Below, piece after piece: positions 28,148 through 37,132 of a DNA stretch of 64,000 bases. Within the stretch, counting starts at the first letter, position 1. Every line of letters starts with the position of its first letter. The position numbers and the translations under genes are program-made. Origin of the DNA: M0108 sp044228795 (GTDB lineage: Bacteria; Pseudomonadota; Gammaproteobacteria; Chromatiales; Chromatiaceae); NCBI GenBank assembly GCA_044228795.1, contig JBGAUE010000020.1, positions 1 to 64,000 on the forward strand. Reading direction: 5' to 3'. A model generated the notes under the pieces. That model had not been told where the DNA came from. It made no database searches and worked only from the letters and a program-made list of their open reading frames with translations.

Positions 28148-28848
28148 GTGTCGCGGTCGCCTGGCTCCTCTCCCCCGGCCCCTCCCACGCACGGGGTGAG
28201 GGGTGTGAGGTGGGCGCGGCCGCCGGCGATGGCCAGCCGCAGGGCGCGCGCCGCCGCTGCGGGGTCCTCGGCGGCCATGAGGGCGGAGACCACGGCAATG
28301 CCATTGGCACCGGCCGCCATGACCGTCCCCGCATTGCGCTCATTGATCCCACCGATGGCGATCAAGGGCAGGTGGGTGACGGCTCGGATCGCTGCCAGCC
28401 CCGCTAAGCCGGTGGCTGTCGGGGTATCCCGCTTGGTCGGGGTGTCGAAGACGGGGCTCACGCCCAGATAATCCGCCCCCTCGCCCGTGGCGCGCCGGGC
28501 CTCCTCCTGGGTGCTGACCGAGACGCCGAGAAGGCATTCCCCGCCAACCAACCGCCGAGCCAGGTCGCAGGGCAGATCCTCCTGGCCCAGATGGACCCCC
28601 GCCGCGCCACAGGCCAAGGCCAGGTCGATGCGGTCATTGACGATGAGTGGCACCCCCAGAGGCTCCAGCAAGGCCTTCAGTTCCAGCGCCAGCCGGAGGC
28701 TGTCGCGGGTGCTGGCGTCCTTGTCACGAAGCTGGACGACGCTGGCGCCCCCCTGGACAGCGGCGCGGACGATCTCAACCAGCCCCCGGCCCCGGGCGGC
28801 GGCGCGATCAGTCACCAAGTAGAGCGCATAGTCGATGGCCCGCGCCAT
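28144..28848 (-). CDS. thiE: thiamine phosphate synthase
   Basis: A 234-residue TIM-barrel ThiE that joins the pyrimidine and thiazole moieties into thiamine phosphate. Landmarks are YLVTDRA, VVQLRDKDAS, IVNDRIDLAL, GVHLGQEDL, YLGVSPVFDTPTK and IAIGGIN. The C-terminus continues about 25 residues past the usual end with a glycine-rich tail (GGAGGEEPGDRDT), possibly read-through into low-complexity DNA. Four bases follow thiM, so thiM-thiE form a salvage pair. Confidence 0.93.
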   Translation of the reverse strand: MARAIDYALYLVTDRAAARGRGLVEIVRAAVQGGASVVQLRDKDASTRDSLRLALELKALLEPLGVPLIVNDRIDLALACGAAGVHLGQEDLPCDLARRLVGGECLLGVSVSTQEEARRATGEGADYLGVSPVFDTPTKRDTPTATGLAGLAAIRAVTHLPLIAIGGINERNAGTVMAAGANGIAVVSALMAAEDPAAAARALRLAIAGGRAHLTPLTPCVGGAGGEEPGDRDT

Positions 28849-28852
28849 GGGC

Positions 28853-29668
28853 TTATTCGACGACCAGGCGGGCGTGCTGTCTCACCTGCTCGGGGGTGAT
28901 CTCGTCCAGGGCATCGATGAGGCGGGTACGGAAGCTGCCGGGCCCCGGGTCCCCCGCCGCCGCCATCTCGCCAGCAATGCCATAGGCGGCCAGGGAGCCG
29001 ATACTGGCGAGCAAGGGGTCGGCCTGCACCGCGGCAAAGGCGCCGACCAGAGCTGAACAGACGCAGCCCGTACCCGTCACCCGGCTCATCAGGGGGTGAC
29101 CGTTGGCCAGGCGTACCCGGCGCACGCCGTCGGTAATGAAGTCCTCGGGGCCCGTCACCACCACCAGGACCTTGGCGTCTTGCGCGATGGCGATCGCCGC
29201 CTCCCGGGCCTCCTCGACGCCCCGGGTAGAATCGACGCCCTTGGTCGTGCCGCCGGCCGCGGCGAGAGACAGGATCTCAGAGGCATTGCCACGGATAATC
29301 GTCGGCTTGACCTCCTCCAGCAGCAGCAGCGCCGTCTCGGTGCGCAGCCGGGTGGCGCCGGCGCCCACCGGGTCCAGGACGATGGGCAGGCCACGCGCCC
29401 GCGCGGCATGTCCGGCGGCAAACATGGCATCGATCCAGGGTCGCGACAGGGTGCCGATATTGAGGACCAGGGCCCCGGCCAGGCTCACCATCTCCCGCAC
29501 CTCTTCCGCGGCGTGCGCCATGACGGGCGAGGCGCCGATGGCCAGCAGGGCGTTGGCGGAGAAGTCCATGACGACGTAGTTGGTGATGTTATGGACCAGC
29601 GGCCGCTGGCGCCGCAACTCGGCGAGGGCCTGGGCCGCGTCATCGATAAGGTTGTTTCTCATGACCAT
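28853..29668 (-). CDS. thiM: hydroxyethylthiazole kinase
   Basis: A ThiM kinase of about 271 residues that phosphorylates hydroxyethylthiazole for thiamine salvage. PLVHNITNYVVMDFSAN, GASPVMAH, LDPVGAGATRLR, IRGNASEIL and the catalytic-cysteine segment VTGTGCVCSAL are present. The start is uncertain: ATGs at 29668 (chosen) and 29662 give family-like lengths, while readings to 29683 or 29755 are possible. It is followed directly by thiE. I looked for a TPP riboswitch upstream and did not find a convincing one. Confidence 0.9.
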   Translation of the reverse strand: MVMRNNLIDDAAQALAELRRQRPLVHNITNYVVMDFSANALLAIGASPVMAHAAEEVREMVSLAGALVLNIGTLSRPWIDAMFAAGHAARARGLPIVLDPVGAGATRLRTETALLLLEEVKPTIIRGNASEILSLAAAGGTTKGVDSTRGVEEAREAAIAIAQDAKVLVVVTGPEDFITDGVRRVRLANGHPLMSRVTGTGCVCSALVGAFAAVQADPLLASIGSLAAYGIAGEMAAAGDPGPGSFRTRLIDALDEITPEQVRQHARLVVE

Positions 29669-29992
29669 TTCCGCGTAATACATAGCAAGACGAAAGTCTA
29701 GCACGGTGCCGCGCTCGTCTGCCCCCGCCGCGTTCCCAGTTGCCTGTATCCCCATAAGCCCGAGCGAGGGGTACGGGTCTGAGTCCCCGAGATTCTGGAG
29801 GTAAAGCTCCGCTCAATAGCGAAATATTCCTCGAACCTTACCCCGGGCCCTTAGCTGGGGCCGATACTCTCCGCGAGCAGGGAGGGGTGCAGGCCAGGCT
29901 TGCCCACAAGATCAGGGTTTCCGTTAAGATACAGAGACCGATATTTGCCGCCCAGCCCTTGGGCGCTGGCTAGCGTGAGGTAAGCACCCGCC
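29669..29992. other. divergent intergenic region between thiM and the chemosensory operon
   Basis: These 324 bp should contain the promoters for thiM (minus) and for the MCP gene (plus). No TPP aptamer with the required CUGAGA element was found. A TAAGAT-like -10 element lies near 29934 on the plus strand, but no well-spaced -35 accompanies it. Confidence 0.35.
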
Positions 29993-31927
29993 ATGTTCAA
30001 GAACCTGCACCTCTGGGCCAACATCATGCTGGGCATGGTCTTGGCCATCCTGATGGCGATCGGTGCCCAAGGCTATGGTAGCCTGCTGAGCTTGCGCGAG
30101 GTGATCCTGGAGGCCGAGCGGACCCGGTTGAGCGGGAGCATGGCGAGTCTTCAAGCGGCGATAGCCGCGGAAACCCTGAGGGCGGAGGCCTTGAGTGCCC
30201 TGGTGGCCAATATTCCCGAGGTCCAGAACCACTTCGCCGCGGGGGATCGGGCCTGGCTCCAGGCGAACCTGCTGCCCGCCTATCAGGTCCTTGCAAAAAA
30301 TTATGGGGCCGTGCAATTCCAGTTTCTGACCCCGCCGGCCACCTCCTTCCTGCGACTGCATCTGCTCGAGAAGTTTGGCGACGATCTGTCCACCATTCGC
30401 AAGACCGTCGTGGACACCAACCGCACCCTCATGCCCCAGCAGGGCCTGGAGGTCGGAGTGGCGGGCCTGGGTGCCCGCGGCATGGTGCCGATTTTCAAGG
30501 GGGACCAGCATCTGGGGGTCGTGGAATTCGGCATGGCCTTCGGCAAGGCCTTCTTCAAGGACTTCAAGGCCACCTTCGGAATCGATGCCGGTCTGCACCT
30601 GGTACGAGGTGAGAAATTCGATACCTTCGTCAGCACGGTGGGGGAGGCCCCCTTGCTCGACCCCGCACAATTGCGCGCGGCCATGGCGGGAGAACCTCAA
30701 CTGGTCGAGATCAAGCACGAGGGCCGGCCCCTGTCGGTCTATGCGGCCCTCCTGCACGACTACTCCGGCCTACCGTTGGGGGTGGTTGAACTGTCCGTCG
30801 ACCACACGGAAGCGGATACCATTCTGACCGCCGCCGCCCATCAGGCCTGGCTGATCGGCGGCCTGGCCCTGCTGCTGAGTAGCCTGATCGCCCAGATGAC
30901 GGCCCGTCCCCTAGGGCGGCGCATCCAGCTCCTGTCCGCCGGGGTCGAGCGGGTGGCTGCCGGGGACTTGAGCCGCGAAATCCCCAGTGCGGGCCGGGAT
31001 GAGATCGCGGGACTGGCGCGAGCGGCCGATGCCATGCGACGGCACCTGCACCAGTTGGTGGCAGAGGTAGAGGCCGATGCCACCGCCGTCCATCGCTCCG
31101 CCCAGGAAATTGCCCGGGCCGTGGATGGCCAGGCCGCCAACTCGACCCAGATGTCCGCCTCAGTGGCGGAGATCACCTCCACCATGGAGGAACTTTCGGC
31201 CTCCTCGTCCCAGATCGCAGAATATTCGGAATCGGTGGTGACGGTCGCTCGCCAGACCCTGGATGACAGCCACACCGGGGCCGAGGCCATGCAACAGTTA
31301 GCAACCCGGATGGAGGACAACCGTAACGACAGCCAGAGTGCCCTGCGGGAGATCCTGGTGTTGGGCACCAAGTCCAAGGAAATCTCCCGCATCATGGAGA
31401 TCATCGACACCGTGGCGGACCAGACCAAGCTGATCGCCTTCAACGCCGCCCTGGAGGCGGCCTCCGCTGGCGAGGCCGGCAAACGCTTCGGGGTGGTGGC
31501 GGCGGAGATCCGGCGCCTGGCCGATTCGGTTACCGAGTCCACCGGGGAGATCGCCCGTAAGGTAGCGGAGATCCAGGAGTCCATCGGTCGTCTGGTAGTG
31601 ACCTCCGAAAAGGGCACCGCCGGGATCGAGCAGGGTATGACCGAGTCCAACCAGGTGGTGCATTTCCTTACCGCCCTGGTGGACGGGGCCGAGGAGACCA
31701 CCAGCGCCGCCCAGCAAATCAGCCTCTCCAGCCAGCAACAGCGCACCGCCAGCAATCAGGTGGTGGTGGCCCTGCGGGAGATCGTCGGCGCCAGCGCCGA
31801 TACCGCCGCATCCGTGCAGCGCATCGCGGCCATTACTCAGGATTTGACTAGCCGCTCCGCCGCCCTCAAGGAGCAGGTGGAGCGCTTTCGGCTCACGACC
31901 CAGGACATCCCCCAGGTCGAGCCCTGA
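29993..31927 (+). CDS. methyl-accepting chemotaxis protein, first gene of a Wsp-like system
   Basis: A 644-residue chemoreceptor: membrane helix 1 (about 8-30), a periplasmic Cache-like sensory region of about 250 residues, helix 2 (about 283-305), HAMP (about 305-358) and a long coiled-coil signalling domain. The hairpin tip (about 461-500) reads DQTKLIAFNAALEAASAGE, a variant of the classic tip that resembles receptors of non-motility arrays such as FrzCD. The Gln/Glu pairs needed for methylation lie on both sides. GAGGT lies upstream of the ATG. Its stop overlaps cheB by one base (TGATG), so receptor and adaptation enzymes are coupled. Confidence 0.93.
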   Translation: MFKNLHLWANIMLGMVLAILMAIGAQGYGSLLSLREVILEAERTRLSGSMASLQAAIAAETLRAEALSALVANIPEVQNHFAAGDRAWLQANLLPAYQVLAKNYGAVQFQFLTPPATSFLRLHLLEKFGDDLSTIRKTVVDTNRTLMPQQGLEVGVAGLGARGMVPIFKGDQHLGVVEFGMAFGKAFFKDFKATFGIDAGLHLVRGEKFDTFVSTVGEAPLLDPAQLRAAMAGEPQLVEIKHEGRPLSVYAALLHDYSGLPLGVVELSVDHTEADTILTAAAHQAWLIGGLALLLSSLIAQMTARPLGRRIQLLSAGVERVAAGDLSREIPSAGRDEIAGLARAADAMRRHLHQLVAEVEADATAVHRSAQEIARAVDGQAANSTQMSASVAEITSTMEELSASSSQIAEYSESVVTVARQTLDDSHTGAEAMQQLATRMEDNRNDSQSALREILVLGTKSKEISRIMEIIDTVADQTKLIAFNAALEAASAGEAGKRFGVVAAEIRRLADSVTESTGEIARKVAEIQESIGRLVVTSEKGTAGIEQGMTESNQVVHFLTALVDGAEETTSAAQQISLSSQQQRTASNQVVVALREIVGASADTAASVQRIAAITQDLTSRSAALKEQVERFRLTTQDIPQVEP

Positions 31928-33000
31928 TGGCCGCCACCCGCAGCGGTCCGATCCGTGTCCTGGTGGTGGATGACAGTGCCACCGCTCGGGACCTGATCAG
32001 TGCCCTGATCGAGACGGACCCACGCCTGAAGGTCTGCGGCCAGGCCGTGGATGGGCGGGCCGCGGTCCAGCAGGCCCTGGCCCTGCACCCAGACCTGGTG
32101 ACCATGGACCTACGGATGCCGGAGATGGATGGCCTTCAGGCGATCACGGAAATCATGGACCAGTGTCCCACCCGCATCCTGGTAGTCTCGGACGCGGCGG
32201 ATGCGGCCAATGCCATGGCGGCCGTGGCCCGGGGCGCCCTGGACGCCACCTTCAAACCCAATCTGGACGAGGGGCCCACCTTTACCGCCCGACTGCGGAT
32301 GCTGGCCGGGGTGCCGGTGATCCGCCACCTGCGCAGCCTGGCGGAGGCCAGACCCGCCCCTCAGTTCTTGGCGCCCAGCGCCAGCGCGGTCGGTTCCGGC
32401 ACCCCGGTGATCGCCATCGCCGTCTCCACCGGCGGGCCCCAGGCCCTGGCCCGGCTGCTGCCGGCGCTACCTGCCGGGCTCCGGGCCCCGGTGCTCATCG
32501 CCCAGCACATCAGTGACGGCTTCGCCCAGGGCATGGCTCAGTGGCTCGATACCCTCTGCCCTCTGAATGTGGCGGTGGCCTGCGATGGCGAGGCCCTGCT
32601 CCCGGGTCGCATCTACCTCGCCGACCCGGCGACGCACATGACCCTGACGCCGGGATACCGGATCCGGCTCCTCCCCTGCGAACCAGCCGATCTGTACCAC
32701 CCGAGCTGCGACCGGCTGCTGAGTTCGGTGGCCGCGATGGGGCGCCTGGCCATCGGGGTCATCCTCACTGGCATGGGTCGGGACGGTGCCCGGGGTATGG
32801 TCGCCATAGCCGCGGCCGGCGGGGTCACTCTGGCCCAGGACGAGGCCTCCTCGGTGGTCTTCGGCATGAACCGGGAGGGGATCCTGGCCGGCGGCGTCCA
32901 GAAGGTGCTCCCCCTGGACGCCATTGCCGGGGAACTGACGCGGCTGGCCGGCAGCGTGTCGAGCCCCCCCATCCCGAGCGCGGCAGGGGTTAGACCTTGA
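31927..33000 (+). CDS. cheB: CheB receptor methylesterase (WspF-like position)
   Basis: A 357-residue CheB. The receiver domain (1-125) has acidic D15/D16 and the phosphorylation site D61 in TMDLRMPEMDG. The methylesterase half (about 155-345) carries the catalytic triad S166 (STGGPQAL), H193 (QHIS) and D285 (GMGRDGARG). It would remove methyl groups from the receptor when phosphorylated by CheA, resetting sensitivity. Loss of its counterpart WspF in Pseudomonas locks the Wsp pathway on. It overlaps both neighbours (TGATG upstream, TTGA downstream). Confidence 0.95.
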   Translation: MAATRSGPIRVLVVDDSATARDLISALIETDPRLKVCGQAVDGRAAVQQALALHPDLVTMDLRMPEMDGLQAITEIMDQCPTRILVVSDAADAANAMAAVARGALDATFKPNLDEGPTFTARLRMLAGVPVIRHLRSLAEARPAPQFLAPSASAVGSGTPVIAIAVSTGGPQALARLLPALPAGLRAPVLIAQHISDGFAQGMAQWLDTLCPLNVAVACDGEALLPGRIYLADPATHMTLTPGYRIRLLPCEPADLYHPSCDRLLSSVAAMGRLAIGVILTGMGRDGARGMVAIAAAGGVTLAQDEASSVVFGMNREGILAGGVQKVLPLDAIAGELTRLAGSVSSPPIPSAAGVRP

Positions 33001-34493
33001 ACCTGGAGGCCGCCAAGACCCTGCTCAAGAGCCGCCTGGGCCTCAGCTTCGAGGGCCCTGGGGAGGCTCCCTTGCGGCTGGCCATCGAGCGCCGCCTGAC
33101 GGCGACCGGGGTGAACGGGACCACCACCAGCCTGGACTATGTGGCACGCCTGGCCAGGGACGCGGAAGAGCTGGACGCCCTGACCAGCCTCCTGACCATT
33201 AAGGAGACCTACTTCTATCGCGAGCCCGAGCATCTGCGGCTGCTCATTGACTATCTGGCGCCGGAACTGCTGCGCAACCGCACCCCGGACAGGCCGGTGC
33301 GCATCCTGTGCGTGGGCTGCGCCACGGGCGAGGAGCCCTACTCCATCCGCATCGCCCTCCGCGAGCGCTGGGGTCTGCAGGCCAACTGCGACTTCGCCAT
33401 CACCGGCGCGGACTTGGACCGGGAGGCCCTGGCCGCGGCCCGCCGCGGCTGCTATCGCCCCCATGCCTTTCGCACCCTGGACCCGGAACTACGGGCCCGC
33501 TGGTTCACCGCCAACCCCGGTGGTGATTGGCGGTTGGCGGACAGCATCCGCACCAGCGTGGAATTCCTGCAACTGAACCTGCTCGCCACCCCCTATCCCG
33601 ATACGCTGCGGGGGCAGGACCTGATCTTTTATCGCAACCTCTCCATCTATTTCGACCCCCCCACCCGGCAACTCGTCCTGGCACGGTTAGGAGACCTTCT
33701 GCGACCCGAGGGCTTTCTGATCGTCGGCGTAGCGGAGACCCTGGCCAATGACTGTGGGCTCCTGACGCTGCGCGACCATCAGGGCGTCTGGTATTTCTCT
33801 AAGCAGCCGGCCATCGCCTTGCCTCGGTCCCAGGCCAACCCGCCCCGGCGGACGGAACGGACCCGCCCCCGGCCAGCGGCTGCCACCGGGGCCAAGGTGC
33901 GGAGGGCAGAGTTGGGGTCCACGCCTACCAAGAACCGCACGCCGCCTTCTCTCACTCCAACTCCACCACAGGCACCTGCTGCGTCCCACCTCTATCAGCA
34001 GGCCCTGACCCTGGCGCGGGCGGGACGCTTCAGCGACTCCCTAGAGACCCTGACCCCCCTCTGCGCCACGCCCAACGCGGCACCGCCGCATCTGACCTTA
34101 CAGGCCCAGATCCTGTACGCCCAAGGGGACCTGGCCGGGGCCGAAAAGGCCGCCCTGAAGGCCCTGGCCTTCGACCCCTGGATGGTGGAGACCAGGTCCC
34201 TGCTAGGACGGATCAGCCGGGTTCAGGGGCACCTGGATAAGGCCATCGAGCACTTACGCCACGCCATCTACCAAAGCCCCGACCACTGGCCGGCCCATGG
34301 CGAATTGGCAGACTGCCAGCAGGCCGCGGGCCAGCGGGACGCCGCCCGGCATGAGTATGAAATCACCTTACGTCTGCTGGCGGCGGGGCCCGAGGTTCTG
34401 GCCCAGGCCGGGCCCCTGCCGCTGGCCTTGCCCTGGATGGACCTGCGCCAACTCTACCAGGCGCGGCTGGCGCGGCTTGGGGACCGGACCTGA
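32997..34493 (+). CDS. cheR: CheR receptor methyltransferase with C-terminal TPRs (WspC/FrzF-like)
   Basis: A 498-residue protein. The N-terminal CheR domain (about 1-270) has the SAM-binding motif ILCVGCATGEEPYS near residue 102, preceded by the usual TKETYFYRE-like helix (here TIKETYFYRE). A proline-rich linker follows, then at least four TPR-like helical pairs (about 325-475). CheR-TPR fusions are typical of alternative chemosensory systems (Wsp, Frz) rather than flagellar ones. The start is a TTG whose last two bases begin the cheB stop (TTGA), so translation depends on coupling. CheA starts 10 bp downstream. Confidence 0.93.
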   Translation: MNLEAAKTLLKSRLGLSFEGPGEAPLRLAIERRLTATGVNGTTTSLDYVARLARDAEELDALTSLLTIKETYFYREPEHLRLLIDYLAPELLRNRTPDRPVRILCVGCATGEEPYSIRIALRERWGLQANCDFAITGADLDREALAAARRGCYRPHAFRTLDPELRARWFTANPGGDWRLADSIRTSVEFLQLNLLATPYPDTLRGQDLIFYRNLSIYFDPPTRQLVLARLGDLLRPEGFLIVGVAETLANDCGLLTLRDHQGVWYFSKQPAIALPRSQANPPRRTERTRPRPAAATGAKVRRAELGSTPTKNRTPPSLTPTPPQAPAASHLYQQALTLARAGRFSDSLETLTPLCATPNAAPPHLTLQAQILYAQGDLAGAEKAALKALAFDPWMVETRSLLGRISRVQGHLDKAIEHLRHAIYQSPDHWPAHGELADCQQAAGQRDAARHEYEITLRLLAAGPEVLAQAGPLPLALPWMDLRQLYQARLARLGDRT

Positions 34494-34503
34494 GACCCGC
34501 GTC

Positions 34504-36732
34504 ATGGCTCTGGACATCACCAAATTTATCGGCCGTTTCATCGGGGAGGCCCGGGATCACCTGACCCACCTCGAGGCCGGTCTCGCGGCCCTGGAGTCCC
34601 AGCCGGACGACACCGAGGCCATCAATGCCCTGTTCCGCTCCGCCCACACCATCAAGGGCTCGGCGCGGATGATCAAGCTCCTGGGGATCAGCACCAACGC
34701 CCACCGCATGGAGGACCTGCTGGGGGCCCTGCGCTCCGGAACTCAGCGCCCGGTATCCGCCAACCTCAGCCTGCTGCAGCGAGGGGTGGATGCCATCGCC
34801 GCCCAGCTCGATCAGGTCGAGTCCAGCGGCGGTGACCCGCCCGCCGACGAGGCCTTGTGCCTGGCCCTGGCCCAGGCCGCAGGCCTGGAGGAGCCCGCCC
34901 ATTCCCCGGCGGCGGGGGCCAAGACGGTGCCGGCATCGGCCCCGACACACCCGGCCAGCCCGCCCCCCACCCCGGCGCCGTCCACCCCTCCGCCCGCCTC
35001 CCCAGCCACGCCGGCACCCGCCGTCCCGGCGGCCAACTACCGGGCCCCGGACAGTGTGCGGGTCCCCTTGACCAAACTCGATGAACTGGTGCGACTGATC
35101 GGGGAGATCCTCTCGGTGCAGGCCCGGCTACGCCAGCGCCTACTGGAGGTCCAGACGCTGGACCGGTCCGCCCAGAACGCCGGTATCCAGGGTGCCCCGG
35201 GCTTGGACCCCGACATGAGCAGGGCCTTCCACACCTTTGCCCGCGATCTGCGCGACACCATCCAGGCCCAGGAACTGCTGACTGCTGGGCTCGGGGAGCG
35301 TGCCCTGGTACTCCGCATGTTGCCCCTGTCCATGGTCTTCGACCCCAGCGCCCGGATGGTGCGCGAGTTGGCCCGGGCCGCGGGTAAGGAGGTCCGGTGC
35401 GAGGTCCAGGGCGGCGAGATCGAACTGGACCGCCAGATCATCGAGCGCTTGGGGGACGCCCTGGTCCATCTGGTGCGCAACGCCGTGGACCATGGCCTGG
35501 ATGACCCGGATGAACGCCGCGCGGCCGGCAAGCCCCCAGTGGGTCAGGTGCGCCTGAGTGCCCGCCATGCCGGGGGCGGAGTCGTGGTGGAGGTGAGTGA
35601 TGACGGGCGGGGCCTGAACCGGGAGCGGCTGATCGCCAAGGCCATCCTCAAGGGCCTGCTCGAACCCGCCCGGGCCGCGACTCTGACCGACGAGGAGGTT
35701 TGGGAGCTGATCTACGAACCCGGCCTCAGCACCAGCGAAATCATCACCGAGCTGTCCGGACGAGGGGTCGGCATGGACGTAATCCACCGCACCGTCATCG
35801 ACGATCTGCACGGCGCCATTTCCGTGGTCAGCCATCCCGGCGAGGGCAGCCGTTTCACCTTCAATCTGCCCCTGTCCCTGGCGCAGATGCGGGTTCTCCT
35901 GCTCACCAGCGGCGGACACCGCTTCGGCCTCGCCGCCCAGCATGTGGTGGAGTTGCTCCGGGTTTCACCGGGGGAGACCATCCGCGTCGCCGAGCGCCCG
36001 GCGGTGGTGCTGCGCAACGAATTCATCCCCCTGGTGCCCCTGGCGGAACTGCTGGGACTAACGACAACCCGGCCAGGTCCCCGGGACAAGGGGGGCCAAC
36101 TGGCGGTGGTCATCGGGGTCCGCCAAGCCAAACTGGGGCTCGTGATCGACGGCCTGGTGGACACCCAGAACATGGTCATCAAGAGCCTGCCCGATCAAAT
36201 GCGCGGCTGTGGTTTGGTAACGGGTATTGTGGTCACCGGTGACCAGACCCTGGTCAGCGTGCTCCAGGCCCCGGGTCTCATGGATCTGGCGCGGCTTTAC
36301 CGTAGCGAGGCGACGACCCAGGGAGCCGCGCCAGCCGCAGGGCCAACACCCCGGAGCGAGCCCTGGCGCGTCCTGGTCGTGGATGATTCGCTCAATACCC
36401 GGGAGATCGTCAAGGAGGTGCTGGAGGCCTATGGCTACCAGGTCACCACCGCCGAGGACGGCCTGGATGGCTGGCAAAAGGCCTTGGGCGGTCGCTACAA
36501 TGCCATTTTGACGGATGTCGAGATGCCGGGGCTGGACGGCTTCTCCCTCACCGCTCGCTTGCGTTCCCATGCCCAATACGAATCCACGCCCATTATTATC
36601 ATCACCTCCCGGGAACGGGAGGAAGACAAACGCCGGGGTATCCAGGTCGGCGCCGATGCCTATATTGTCAAGGGCGACTTCGACCAGTCCAGTCTGCTCG
36701 CTACCCTACGCACTCTCCTGGGGGAACCATGA
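34504..36732 (+). CDS. cheA: hybrid CheA histidine kinase with C-terminal receiver (WspE-like)
   Basis: A 742-residue kinase. The N-terminal HPt domain has the phosphoryl-accepting H48 (SAHTIKGSARM). A proline-alanine linker (about 130-180) replaces the CheY-binding P2 domain. Then come dimerisation (P3), the ATPase with the N-box HLVRNAVDHGLD and SDDGRG, a CheW-like P5 domain (about 455-600) and a C-terminal receiver with acceptor D671 (LTDVEMPGLDG). CheA-REC hybrids occur in Wsp, Frz and Pil-Chp type pathways; the receiver may act as a sink or a brake. Longer in-frame readings to 34297 lie inside cheR. It overlaps the next gene (ATGA). Confidence 0.95.
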   Translation: MALDITKFIGRFIGEARDHLTHLEAGLAALESQPDDTEAINALFRSAHTIKGSARMIKLLGISTNAHRMEDLLGALRSGTQRPVSANLSLLQRGVDAIAAQLDQVESSGGDPPADEALCLALAQAAGLEEPAHSPAAGAKTVPASAPTHPASPPPTPAPSTPPPASPATPAPAVPAANYRAPDSVRVPLTKLDELVRLIGEILSVQARLRQRLLEVQTLDRSAQNAGIQGAPGLDPDMSRAFHTFARDLRDTIQAQELLTAGLGERALVLRMLPLSMVFDPSARMVRELARAAGKEVRCEVQGGEIELDRQIIERLGDALVHLVRNAVDHGLDDPDERRAAGKPPVGQVRLSARHAGGGVVVEVSDDGRGLNRERLIAKAILKGLLEPARAATLTDEEVWELIYEPGLSTSEIITELSGRGVGMDVIHRTVIDDLHGAISVVSHPGEGSRFTFNLPLSLAQMRVLLLTSGGHRFGLAAQHVVELLRVSPGETIRVAERPAVVLRNEFIPLVPLAELLGLTTTRPGPRDKGGQLAVVIGVRQAKLGLVIDGLVDTQNMVIKSLPDQMRGCGLVTGIVVTGDQTLVSVLQAPGLMDLARLYRSEATTQGAAPAAGPTPRSEPWRVLVVDDSLNTREIVKEVLEAYGYQVTTAEDGLDGWQKALGGRYNAILTDVEMPGLDGFSLTARLRSHAQYESTPIIIITSREREEDKRRGIQVGADAYIVKGDFDQSSLLATLRTLLGEP

Positions 36733-37085
36733 AGATCCTGATCGTCGATGATGACCCCTTGGCGGGTGAGCTGGTCCTTGCCCTCCTGGAGGAATTCGGC
36801 CATGACTGCCAACTGGCAGAGAACGGTATCGCGGCCCTGGAGTGCCTGGGGGCCGGGACGGGGTTCGAATTGGTGATCTCGGACCTCAACATGCCCCTGG
36901 TGAGCGGACTGGAGCTTTTCCAGGAACTGCGCGCCCAAGGCCAAGAAGTAGCCTTTATCTTGCTGACGGGTGACGACCCCGAGCCCTTGCGAGCCCAGAC
37001 CCCGGGGCTGTCCGGGGTGCTGCGCAAGGATGCCGACCTGGAGGAGACCCTCCCGGCCTTGGTGGCGTCGCTGGCGGGGGACTGA
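36729..37085 (+). CDS. stand-alone response regulator receiver
   Basis: A 118-residue single receiver domain with acidic residues D7-D9, phosphorylation site D52 (VISDLNMP), T66/G-type switch in LLTGDD and the conserved lysine near the end (RKDADLEE). It has no output domain, like CheY. It may be a phosphate sink, a shuttle to an HPt partner, or a protein-binding switch. It overlaps cheA by four bases, and the next protein carries an HPt domain that could receive its phosphoryl group. Confidence 0.88.
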   Translation: MKILIVDDDPLAGELVLALLEEFGHDCQLAENGIAALECLGAGTGFELVISDLNMPLVSGLELFQELRAQGQEVAFILLTGDDPEPLRAQTPGLSGVLRKDADLEETLPALVASLAGD

Positions 37086-37132
37086 CGGGAACTCGGGTTG
37101 GTTTAGACAGAGAGGCGGAGGGATTCAGGCTT

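Noticed and set aside
29669..29860. Possible TPP riboswitch upstream of thiM (minus strand has CGGGG, ACCCGT and CTGGGAACGC)
   Set aside because: The invariant CUGAGA element is missing (reads CTCAGA) and the second helix does not align, so it was not annotated as a riboswitch.
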